Shown here piece after piece: positions 47,352 to 57,672 of a DNA stretch of 64,000 bases. The notes beneath the pieces are model-generated. The model did not search any database. It saw only the letters and a program-made list of their open reading frames with translations, and was not told the DNA's origin. Within the stretch, counting starts at the first letter, position 1, and each line of letters starts with the position of its first letter. Source of the DNA: Fasciolopsis buskii (lineage: Eukaryota; Platyhelminthes; Trematoda; Plagiorchiida; Fasciolidae). The position numbers were made by a program, and so were the translations under genes. The DNA is taken from positions 167,524-231,523 of the forward strand of contig LUCM01004210.1 in the NCBI GenBank assembly GCA_008360955.1, given 5' to 3'.

Positions 47352-49530
47352 GTAAGTCACAAACTATTGCCCTTACGGTGTCTGCCTGAACCCTCACTCC
47401 TGAAGGCATTATTGAAAGTTCGGTGTGGAAACACGCCAGAAAGTTGCCTTCAAAGCATTTAGTGGCCTTGAGTGAGGACCAGAAAGAAACAATAAAAGCT
47501 GAGTGACATTCGGCAGGACTAACCCGGCTGGTGTTGTTTATGAACGAACAGTCGAAAAATTGAAAGTAATTTATGGTCTAGCAGTGTCGACTCAAATTTA
47601 CGTTACAAATAAGGAAATAAAGCAAAATGATGAGCTTAAATCTGTGGTAATCGATCTAATCAGTCTGATGATTAGAATCCGATTGTTTTGCAATTTATTG
47701 CAAACGTCTGGCTGGTTGTCTTGATATCATTTGGTTGCAAAATCAAAGTAATTTACTTGTGAGAAGGCAATTTAGTATCTAGCTGATACAAATAATATAC
47801 TGAAATGGCCCAAGGAGGGATGTGTCCTGGCAAAGTGAATTTTGCACAATTTATCCAAGCGGTAATTTGGTTGAAATGGTTGGGAAAATATGGTGCATCT
47901 TAAGTTTGCTGAAATAGCACTATTTTTCCCCGTAGAAATAACATTTGAGCTGCAGCAGCGCAACCAATCCAAATACAAATACTGTTAGCAGATTACGCTA
48001 CTTATATAATTGTCAGTGGTTTAAACACTTAAATAATTTACAACAGCAATAACACCTGTTGACGGTCATCGTTTGGTCATTTGAGATCATTTCTAATTCG
48101 TTTTCAGAAGAGCAAATATAAACTCTAATAGATATTTCTGATGAATTCGCTACACTACAGTTTGACTGGATGGCAAGTTTTATGGAATACTGATCAAACA
48201 GCTGCTAATCAGGATTGACAAATTAGCCTCAGATCGAACCTTGAAGTAGACAGTTCCCTGTGATTTCCCCCGGCACAAACTGCAGTATTTTTATGTATTT
48301 TCAGAGATTTTATGAGGTGCTTGACGTTCAGAATGGACCATTTACGTACCAGAAAATGGAGACCTGTACGATTACTCACCTCCCACCGATCCCATTAGTA
48401 TAAACTGGAAGTGATGTAAGACTTTTCAGTTATTGAACTTGGACGATCACAGATCGTCAGTTGGAAACTGATAATTTGTCAACGCAGAAACTTTCTCTGT
48501 TTAGAAACCAAACGAAAGGAGGGACTGTTATCTTTGGTGCTCAAATTTTTTAGTTCGCGAGGAGTGAGCAAAGATGCTGGCTACATTTTAGAACCACATG
48601 GCGATTCAATTACATAAAAATTATAACGTAAACGTCACGCAAGCAACCATATTTTGCCACCACTTCCGACGAACTGTAATGTGATTTTAAAATGGATCCA
48701 CCATATATGTACTTTCGTCCTGATTCAGATGAGTTTCTGGTGCCAAACCAACTAAGAATAGTTCAAATATAATAATTACTGGACGACAGAATACCGGGTA
48801 AGCGCAACTGACGGGCGACAAAAACACCGACGAGTGGTTCTCGTCTTCATTTTTCTATATTCGATTTACACCGACAGATAGGAAATAAATGTCTTAACTA
48901 TCTATGAGAATATTCGACAAGACGGGATAATATTGTCGAATCTTGGAGAAAACTGGTTCACCACGTGGTGGTGGCAACGCAACAACGTGTCTATCGTTTG
49001 ATTCGAACATCGAGGCTTGATGTAGGTGCTCTAGCATATTTGATCGTAGATGTTGCTGCATTACGCTTAGATCCGCATTTTTTGCAACAGATTCGAAATG
49101 AAAATTGACCATATCTGTATGGATCCTGGGAGGACTGAATTCACTTACTTCAATTTGGTAGCTCGGACAATGAAGAGTCAGTGATATCAGAGACAACATA
49201 AAAATACTGACCAAATGGCAGTGATCCAAGAAGCTCAGAAGCGTTAGAAGGCTTTTCTGTGGTTAAATTTTTGCTACATGAGGTTCGGTAGGGAGTTACT
49301 GAGGTGCTGAATAATACTGATGGCTTGGGAGATTGAGAAAGCAGACGGGGTACGCTAGCACGACATTCTATCTTGGATCGTGGTGATGAAAATAGCACTG
49401 CTTCAGACTCATTTTCCTACGAGATGTGAGTAATGAAGTATCATTCACCAAGTAAGAAGCAACCACTCAGGTATTCCCGAAAACACTTCTTGACAAAAAT
49501 GGGATGCTGACTAGAGATTATAATTCCCAG
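47352..49530 (+). other. Possible intron 9; also long minus-strand frames
   Basis: If the two flanking tentative exons are real this is an intron of 2179 bp. On the minus strand, two overlapping frames in 49398-48894 (82 and 111 codons) have Ser/Pro-rich, coding-looking peptides (see findings). Nothing else is recognised. Confidence 0.35.
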
Positions 49531-49719
49531 AGCGCACCGTGCACGGACTGTATGACCAAAGCCGGTTATCTCAGTTTACGAAGAGTCAATCTACAGCTGT
49601 TCCAACGTCCTCACTAATACCGCAATCACCAGTTATTTCGCCAGAAACAGAGGTTGAAGTTAGCTGCTCCCCAAATTTGTGCAAAACTCATTTTGTAATA
49701 AGTGTCGCTAAATTAATGT
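49531..49719 (+). CDS. Tentative protocadherin cytoplasmic exon 10
   Basis: 189 nt, phase 1 in and out, acceptor TTATAATTCCCAG, donor GTAAGT. Read in the phase left by the previous candidate it gives Glu (G|AG), then RTVHGLYDQSRLSQFTKSQS, TAVPTSSLIPQSPVISPETE and VEVSCSPNLCKTHF. This is a Ser/Pro/Thr-rich, non-globular peptide of the kind expected in a receptor tail. An alternative donor GTAATA at 49695 would end the exon in phase 0. Joined directly to exon 8 (phase 1, T) it would create TAG, so it requires an intermediate exon such as 47265-47351. Confidence 0.38.
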
Positions 49720-51110
49720 GTAAGTCGTTCGACTGTCGCCGCCTGCATGGTTACCAGGGTGCCCAAAATGAATCTCATCCATGTATGTCATATTTTACAA
49801 GCACTGCAGAATGCTGATACCATTAGTGCGAGAGTCACCTCATCCCATATATACAGTCTGGATATTGCCATTGATTAACAGATTATTAATAAAACGACCC
49901 ATTGAAATGAACCGCTCATCTGCTGCTATAGGAGCACTCTGAATGAACACAGTGGAATTTGACTCGGAATATTAGAATGTCTTACTAATCATTCCCACCG
50001 AGCTCTGCGCATAGGCATCTGTTGCCAGAAATCATTTTTGCTAGTAGCGTCTTGAAAAGCTGAGGTCGCAGTTGCGTTCCTTATTCCTAGCGCTAATTCT
50101 TTCTGAAGCTACTCACTTGGGATAAACAAACTGTTGACATGGGTGCTGCCATGGTCAAGCAGTTGATGTTGTGGAATATGGACCAGTGTATCCTGCTGTG
50201 GAACCCCGAGACCGCAAGTGACTTCTCTAGGTTGAAGGTATTTCAGGTGACCGCGACTCACTTCTGAGAACTTATGCTAATAGTTGGAAAATCTCCGTGC
50301 TGTTCCTTAAAAGACGTTATCGATCAGAGCCATTTCTGTACCAAGCGACTGATTCCTAAACGATGGATGAATTAACTGGAAGACAGGAAGAAATAATTAT
50401 GCAGAGCCCTGTCCCGTGGTAGATTTAAATGGTGGATATGGACGAGGTTCACCAAACCGTAGAGAGTCAACTCGAATAATTTGGTGAATACGGTGTGTGC
50501 TTCTGAATTATTCTTCCAGGATTCGAACCTTAGGTAAGAATAGGATATTACACACTTCCGGGAATTCGTGACGAGGGTGAAACACTTGTACGGTAGTTCC
50601 AGCGTTTTCAGTGATCTGGACGGTGACGTTACACGGCAAATCGCTTGGAATACATCTAGTGCTGAAGATTGTTGGATAGTTTACAAAAGGGCTGAAAAGA
50701 ATGCTAATGGATAATGTGAAATGAGAAGTTCCAGTGAAGCTTGAAACGATCATAATATACTAAACTTTACTAGTAATTGACGTAGGGGTCAATTTACATA
50801 TTTTGTTTTAACCCCAGGTAGATTTCAGTTTGCATTTTACATAGGTTTAAAGAAAATATTAAATTTCATGCCAACAGACAGAACGTAGTCTGCCAAGATC
50901 CTAAAGGTGTGAATGTAGGCAGTAATCCGGCGAAGACGAATTACTGATATCTGCGTTGTGATTTGCATCGGCGAACCAAGCAAACTGTGACCGAGGTACT
51001 AACACTCAACAAAGCATTCTGATTCCGATTTCGTCTACTGTATTTATCCATAGTAGTTGATTTTGTATTTCTAAACCGAAGTTTTTCACGGATTGTTCCT
51101 TTCCTGTTGT
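49720..51110. other. Non-coding stretch, no gene recognised
   Basis: No domain is recognised on either strand. A minus frame at 50753-50508 (81 codons) has no known match. Confidence 0.5.
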
Positions 51111-51162
51111 TTGTTGTTTGTTGTTGTTGTTGTTGTTGTTGTTGTCGTTGTTGTTGTTGTTA
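51111..51162 (+). repeat. (GTT)n microsatellite
   Basis: About 16 GTT units with one GTC interruption, preceded by a few GTTT units and ending in TTAG. On the minus strand it would read as poly-Asn (AAC)n. Confidence 0.95.
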
Positions 51163-51235
51163 GGGTAGTGGAGATCAAGAGCAACAACATCTGCTAGGTT
51201 GTTCACTGGAATCTTATTTGAATCGTTCGGAACCT

Positions 51236-51725
51236 GAGTGGATGATAAGTTCATTTAAGAATCGCATGGCGGTTCGTGGGAGGATTTTCGTCCGTCAGGC
51301 AAGGCTAACCTTCAGAAAGGGGACACAAGGCCCGAAAGTATTGGTTTTTCTTCACAGTAGTATACTTCGCACACGAATGGATGAAGAAAATTTGCCCGGA
51401 AGCACACAGCCGGTTTCGCGGTTATTGCCAATAATTTCGGGCCTTGTGTCCCTTTCTGAATGTTAGCCTTGCCTGACCGATGAAATTCCTCCCGCGAATC
51501 GCCATGTGATTCTTAAGTGGACTTGCCGTCCATTCACTTTCCTAAAGTTTCAAATGTGATTCTTGTGAGAAACTAACCGATGGGCGCATTAGTGTAGGGC
51601 TGATTAGACAGTATAATGCCGGGTAGGCATACCTGAAGAGCGGCAATAACAGCGAAACCGATCGGGTACTTCCGGGGAACTTTAGTTCTTCCATCCGTAT
51701 GCGAAATATACTACTGCGAGGAATC
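51236..51725. repeat. Complex fold-back repeat (segments a, m, a', m')
   Basis: Segment a (51236-51350) reappears inverted at 51428-51545. Segment m (51350-51428) reappears inverted at 51643-51725. The inverted partners share blocks such as GGCAAGGCTAAC and GGGACACAAGGCCCG. Both versions of m can be read in the same frame without indels (HSSILRTRMDEENLPGS against RSSIFRIRMEELKFPGS). Both versions of a likewise share a frame (KNRMAVRGRIFVRQARLTFR against KNHMAIRGRNFIGQARLTFR). The unit is thus a repeat with a once-coding strand, arranged as a palindrome-like array and presumably mobile-element derived. Its family is unknown to me. Confidence 0.7.
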
Positions 51726-52819
51726 TGCTAAGTTGCTTTATATAGTCCCTAAGGGAATCCACAAGTTTACCCTATCTCAGCCACAAGACAAGAATGCGTT
51801 TGCTTTTCTTAACCGGAGAGATTAATTAGTTGGTCACTTGTATGGCGTGTGAAATTCGTGTGAAATTCCTCACTGGGTCAAAGTGATTGGTCATTAGCTG
51901 TACAGCGGTGGCTCTATGAGGCAGGTGTTGCCTGGAATGGAGGATTCACTTAAGCAATATGCCCTAAAGGGACGAAGATCGAGGGTTTTTAACTTTAAAT
52001 AAGATGATCCTTCGAGTTCAATAAAATCTTCATAGTAAGTTGTATTTTCTCAGGATTTCGTCCGACACAAATACTAAGTAAACATGCATTGACCTAAGAA
52101 AAGTAACTCCTTTAAAAACTACTCTGATTTAAATGAAAGTGCCTACCCCTGGGGACTGTTTAATGCAGTTTTTAAAAGAATGGGTGCTGTTCTGAATAGG
52201 GGATTCAAGAGATAAAGCACAGAAGAAACGGCAAGGTCAAATGGGCTATTTTGCATGAAATACAAAGTGAGCTAATAATCCATTTGTGGGAACTCTGGCC
52301 TAAATTTTCCGTTAAAGTATTGAATATCAAATACAAGACAGTCAATTAAATTTGGCTATGCATGCACAGGCATATATAATTTTCACATAATTTGGATTAA
52401 ATCGCTGTGAATCCATAGCCTTACTCTTAATTGCGAACGAATCTTCTGTCCTAAAAATTAGATTTAACAGACCGGCAACTAATCACGACGCAGAGTTCCC
52501 AGCAAACAATTGAAGAAACAAGATTCTTGCAAATCTCTGTTGCATGAAATGAGATTGTGCTGAGTAAAACGACTAAGTCGTGTACGAATAAACAAAAGAC
52601 TCTGTACAACAGTACCACTTACACATGCTTGATTAGAAGCCGTCTAACTGGCTGGACGCTTCCGGTGAGGTGCTAGCCCCTCATCCGTTTTCCACTTGAA
52701 TCATAACGAAAATATTTGTGAACCTGATCGACTTTTCTGATCTGATTAAGAATTTCACAACTATGCATAAAACTAAGTTATGATGCACAGAAATATGGGA
52801 GTTCATGTGAATTTCCAGA
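51726..52819. other. Non-coding stretch, nothing recognised
   Basis: AT-rich sequence without open frames above about 60 codons and without recognisable repeats. Confidence 0.5.
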
Positions 52820-53160
52820 CGATTGGTCATGCAGTGTAACTGTCCAACTTGTCATTGAAACTCATAGGGGGCACTGTACACCTGTTTAATCCTTGTCAGG
52901 GATCATCAGCAGTGCATACTCATCGCGCCAGAAGAGGAAGACGAACTCGGGACAAACGACTATGGGTTGAAGGCTTTAATCGTTACGTTAGCTGCAGTGA
53001 TTCTCAACGGTTCAACACCACACGATATAACGTTCATATCGGATTTGTTTGTCCCAGTTCTGGAGAGATGGATATGCACAACTGACTATCCCTAACAAGG
53101 ATGAAATAGCCATGCAAGGCCTCCACGATTTCCGGTCCCAAGGTGGGCATGACGACTAAT
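52820..53160. repeat. Inverted-repeat element with tRNA-like segment, copy 4
   Basis: The left arm (to 52923, GATCATCAGCAGTGCATACT) and right arm (from 53067, GGATATGCACAACTGACTATC) are imperfect inverted repeats, both matching the arms of copies 1 and 2. A minus-strand tRNA-like segment (52924-52992) abuts the left arm. The spacer with GGTTCAACACCACACGATAT matches the spacer of copies 1-3. Orientation is as in copies 1 and 2. The copy is clearly diverged and therefore older. Confidence 0.7.
52924..52992 (-). repeat. tRNA-like segment, diverged
   Basis: Minus strand, with a B-box-like GAGTTCGTCTTCC and a decayed A box. It corresponds in position to 5098-5167 in the first copy. Confidence 0.45.
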
Positions 53161-53850
53161 TTGGAAAACTTCAACAGAGGAAGGCAGCCTCAAAGTAAAG
53201 AAATTTATCGAAAAACTCATTCGAAAGAAGGAAGTCATGTTTAATGTATTAGTAGGTTGCCAGAATTTATCGCGATTCGATCCTACGGCACCTCGTTGCT
53301 ACAGTTTTTGATGTCACCTTTCCTCCTTTTGCGTACCAATGTGGATAGTTTCGTTGCACTACAACTCCTCCATCACTACTTGTACCAAATGGGAGTACAA
53401 AAACGTGCCTTCGAATAATGCCAGGTGAAAGCCGAATTTTAATGGTCATTTTTTAAAGCCATTGCAACATGAAATAATGCGACTAGGCCGGTTCATAATG
53501 TGATTGGTCCATCCCGCTGGGTTCTGATCCCAACAGGAGAATGATGAAAAATTTAGTGCAACCATTTTAAAACAGGCCTACGCAACGATGGTTGGCAATG
53601 TACATAGTTTTGGAATTTGTATGAAACGGGCGGCATTGTGACACTATATATATACTTTTTCATGGTTTTCGTTCCACCACTAGGACTGATGATGGTATTC
53701 GTATCCAACTCATCAACAGGAAGCCATGAGAATTTTCGATGAATTCATCTATGGTGGGATCGGTGAACTACGCCAGCAGATTGTGGTCATTGGTATCAAT
53801 GATGGACAATTGCTCGAACGTGCTGCGAAGCTTGTTAAGCCGTTGAAACT

Positions 53851-53968
53851 CACCGCATTAGCCCAATGGTAAGGACATTCGATTCACAATCGTTTGTTAC
53901 AAGTTCGCGTCCCATTTCCTATGTAGATGGAGGCTGTTCAGAGCTTCCATGATTTCTCAATGTCAACC
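53851..53968 (+). repeat. Truncated tRNA-like element, copy 5
   Basis: The tRNA-like part (about 53853-53925) has a good A box TTAGCCCAATGG (53858-53869) and B box AGTTCGCGTCCC (53902-53913). It is followed by a shortened arm containing GAGCTTCCATGATTTCTCAA, the counterpart of GTGCTTCCATGGTTTCTTTA in copy 1. The left inverted arm is missing. Of all copies its Pol III boxes look best preserved, but the acceptor stem does not pair well. Confidence 0.6.
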
Positions 53969-56272
53969 AAAGCACGGATGCCCCATGATGATAAAGTTCT
54001 TGTAGCATCCAGTCTGTTCCTAATAACTAAAGTTACCGGCTGCTTAAGCAATTTCTACCTATAGTCACAGATGGGCAAATTCGCATGCATCCCGCACCAT
54101 TGCTTTCTGGCAGCCAGCCATAAGAGCTCGTTGGTTGACCGCCTGATAACTATTCCTAATAGGCAGGAGTATATTGTGCTTTCCTATTTTTCAATGTGGC
54201 AAGTACTTGCTAAGGACATGCCCTCTTATTGGTTCGTATGGGGTCTATCCTTTCCATCGATGTACTTAACTCTCACGGTGCCCCAAGATCAAGCGCAACA
54301 GGAACTTGCGGGATAACCGGGTCACCGGTGAGTTTGATGGAGATGATGTGGGAAATCGATTTGTAGGATTAAACTAAACCCCTTGGACTTCATTGAATAT
54401 GGATTGGGACGGTCCTGGGAACAGTTGGCTAGACCGAGACTTAATAATTTTGAGCTAACAGTTGTGGAGTGTGTGGTTTCTTCTGTAACCATATGCGAAC
54501 AAAACCAAATAGGAATAAAAATAACTAGACAGTCACAATGAATCGGGTGTCACAAAAATTTATTAGCTTTTACTGTTGGACTTGACTTCATAAGCATGAT
54601 GAAGTTTTTGGAAGCCCCGGGGTTTTAAAAGGGCACGCTTCCCAACCAATACTCTAATTCGTTCAAACACACACTTGTTCACTTACACACCATCCAGCTT
54701 TGCATCGTCTACCTTCAGAAAAATGAATTTCTTAGACACCCGTTGATCTCAAGATTTTCCATTACCCTTAGATTTGACTCATTCTCATGGGCAAAGTGAT
54801 TATGTTTTGCGGCCAGGGAATTTCTAGTTGGTGGCTGAATTCTGACGGGAAAACTGCAACCCCTATTTTCTCCTGGTTCGGGAGACTATCTTTAAATGCA
54901 GAATGAGTAGAAGAAGCTCGAATTCAGCCAAAAAGAACATAAAGTGAACGCGACATCTGATTGAAGTCATGCACTGAAATGCGTAGTGTCATATATCCTA
55001 AGGACACTAAATGCAACATGTAATATCAGTAGGTAATTTCGAAAAGAACCTTGAATATTTTAAGCATGAACCATTGACCTGAATCAAGACTCATCCAGAA
55101 CGTTCCGCACGTCAGTGCTGATCCCGTTTGATACGGATAAAATACGGATATCATTTTTGAAGGCCCGGAAAAGGAGCATCAACTAAACTGATCAAAAATG
55201 CAGGCCAAGAGTGCAATATCATCAACCAACCGAACAGAATTCTCAACGGGGAGGATGGAAATAACTTTTGTAACAATCGAAACTACATAATACTTTCTAT
55301 AGTTTCCAGATCTTTCGCCCGGACTCAAGAGCCACCTGTAATTGGCTGACTGTGGTGCATGTCCTTCAAGCTGTTGGATCTAACTGTCAGATCAAGAAAA
55401 ATACAGTGGGACAGTAGAATAAAGTTGATACTCTTATCGAGGATGTTCGTAGGGTTTTCCACTGAATCACGGTTTATTTTTGCCCACTCACGACATTTTC
55501 AGGAGTATGTTCCCAAAACCGTCCTTTTTGAGATTGAGGCACAGCTGATTGTAAGTTTCTGAGTCTACAGCTCCGGAATGTTGAAGTACGAATGGCAACA
55601 ACCTCAAGAAGGGCAAAATATTATTTATCATTCAAGCCAGATCGATGGACACTGCCAGGATAGAAGTGTGATACAGAAGATCCTTCGTTGCAAAGCAAAG
55701 CAATTATCACGGAGAAATAAATAGCATGGGTGACGGTAGAAATAGGCCTCCTAAGTTGATTCAACGCTTTTTGCCCGTAATGGGTACCGGGTGCTCACCT
55801 CAAGTCACTCACTGCAAAAGGGAAGTTGCACAGAATGCCAGTGTCATCGTAAAAACAAAACATGATAGGCAACACTTCGGACAGGATAATTTTCATAATG
55901 AATCGCTTGTTAAGATTTATCCCCGGTTTCCTGGAAACGTTACCTTCCGACAAGATACCACGGTCCAAACAAAAGTGAGGAATGGAATTTTGTGAGCCTG
56001 CGAGACCCCCTAACGTGAGGTCGGAATTGCTTACTATACATCTTGGAAATTCATAATGGAACTGCTGGAGGGGATCTAATTTAGATTGGGAAATAAATCA
56101 ACCCATTTCACAGTTTTTTCGAATAGGCCGAATTCCAATTCAACCTAAGCGGACCACGTGATGCAATTACAGTGCAAAAGCCAGAAAGATGAACCAAATG
56201 ACTGATTCCTATTTGTGTCTACGCTGATCGCTTTCGTTGGAATTTTTTCTCCTTCTCTCTCTCTTTATCAAG
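53969..56272. other. Stretch without recognised gene
   Basis: Open frames such as 54071-54316 and 55726-55995 on the plus strand encode no domain I know. No repeat is evident. Confidence 0.5.
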
Positions 56273-56395
56273 CACAAATGCGCACAAGCATGCTGGATTC
56301 GCCGACCGAGTGGAAGTGTGCGTGAAAGAGGAACTGTGCTGATTGAATTTATTCGGCCCAGTTACCTCGCTCAAACTGCATGTGATTTGTTGTAA
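56273..56395 (+). CDS. Weak candidate terminal exon followed by AATAAA
   Basis: A long pyrimidine tract (TTTTTTCTCCTTCTCTCTC and on) ends in an AG at 56271-56272. The following sequence is open in phase 0 for 40 codons (start HKCAQACWIRRPSGSVRERG) to TAA at 56393, and a canonical AATAAA lies at 56398-56403. It has the form of a 3'-terminal exon, but I cannot connect it to the protocadherin frame and the peptide is unrecognised. It could equally be chance. Confidence 0.2.
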   Translation, partial: HKCAQACWIRRPSGSVRERGTVLIEFIRPSYLAQTACDLL

Positions 56396-56397
56396 TC

Positions 56398-56403
56398 AAT
56401 AAA
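56398..56403 (+). terminator. Possible polyadenylation signal AATAAA
   Basis: A canonical hexamer three bases after the stop of the weak candidate exon. The motif is common in AT-rich DNA, so its value depends on that exon being real. Confidence 0.2.
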
Positions 56404-56668
56404 GCATCAGAGTGTTAAGCGTTTAATCGTGGATAAAGATTAGATAACAAATTGTTTGTTGTTTGCCGATGCGTTAGATTTTTGTCCAATAACCAGGGGT
56501 GCAAAAATGCTGCGCTGTGTAATCGCTTGGAAAGATATCCCTGTTGTGAAATACTTTTACCGAACAGGAATCCAGAAGATAAACATTATCTACAGTTGCG
56601 CTCATTTTACTGCCAACTTGGTGTTCATGTTCAGCTCACTACCGGAAGTTATGGGAGCACTATACATA

Positions 56669-56709
56669 TACATACACACATATATATATATAATATAATA
56701 TATATATAT
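56669..56709 (+). repeat. Compound (CA)/(AT)n microsatellite
   Basis: CATATACATACACACATATA followed by AT units with AATAT interruptions. Confidence 0.9.
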
Positions 56710-57649
56710 GACACCCAAAAAGGAAATAGGAGTACTTTAACGTAGACGCTGTTTGCATCTGATTGGGAAACGAAGGCACCACCAATCTTTTGAGTTGGCA
56801 GATGTCTTCTATTTTTGTTTTCTTAACACAACGAGAACAATGAGCCAGCAATTGGTCAGCTGTGTTCTTCATGCTACCCATTTTCATGACATGTTCGCTG
56901 ATCTATTCGGTGCCGCACCAGGTTAGAAGAAAATGCTTCGGAGACGTTAACAATAAGGCGCGTGAATGACGACCGCAAATCCTTCCAAAATGTGGCACAA
57001 TGAAGAAAGAAATTATTCTCAAAGTGAGAAAATCAGATGGCAGATATCCGGTATGTTTGAGTATTGAAAGACTAAATGTTCAACTGCATTACCTGTCGAT
57101 AGAAGGCGCCATTTCCGTGTTAATGCTGTGACTTTTGCCGTGCGCCTACATTGGATCTGAAGGCATTTCGCAGCCGCCTAACTTTTCACTTATGACATTC
57201 AAAGATTCATGAAATTATAACCAGCTATTTTGGGAGCCTGTCGGTCAGCCGGGATGGGATATGTGAAATTCCGTTTTTCTAGAAGACAGAAACGAAGTTA
57301 GATGGAAAATACAAGATTATCTGGCGCACTGTATATAGTGCTGGTTGACGAGGAATACTGGCCATCCCAGATGAGCAAAATGGATTGAACTGCATGTCAT
57401 CAAATAAGAATGAAACAGCGGAAGCTTGCACTACTGATAATAAATTCCTCATGGCTGAACAAGATTTTCTCACTTACTGAGATCCACGTAGATTAAGACA
57501 ATTCTGTTGTGGAAGCGAATGCGCTTACAAATGTGGCTAAAAATGGTAATTCACTTCTATTGGGGGGCTGGTTCTGTTAGGGTTTTGCACCGTATTCATG
57601 GACCGCCGACTTGCACTGGTAATTTCCTCACGGACCCGTCAGGAAACGA

Positions 57650-57672
57650 ATATATATATATATATATATATG
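57650..57672 (+). repeat. (AT)n microsatellite
   Basis: About 11 AT units. Confidence 0.9.

Noticed and set aside
51006..51254. Minus-strand frame with a poly-Asn run
   Set aside because: The Asn run is the reverse reading of the (GTT)n microsatellite and the flanks are not conserved-looking.
56452..56887. Open frames across (AT)n tracts encoding Tyr-Ile or Ile-His-Thr repeats
   Set aside because: Microsatellite DNA lacks stop codons in some frames. The same applies to 60116-60346.
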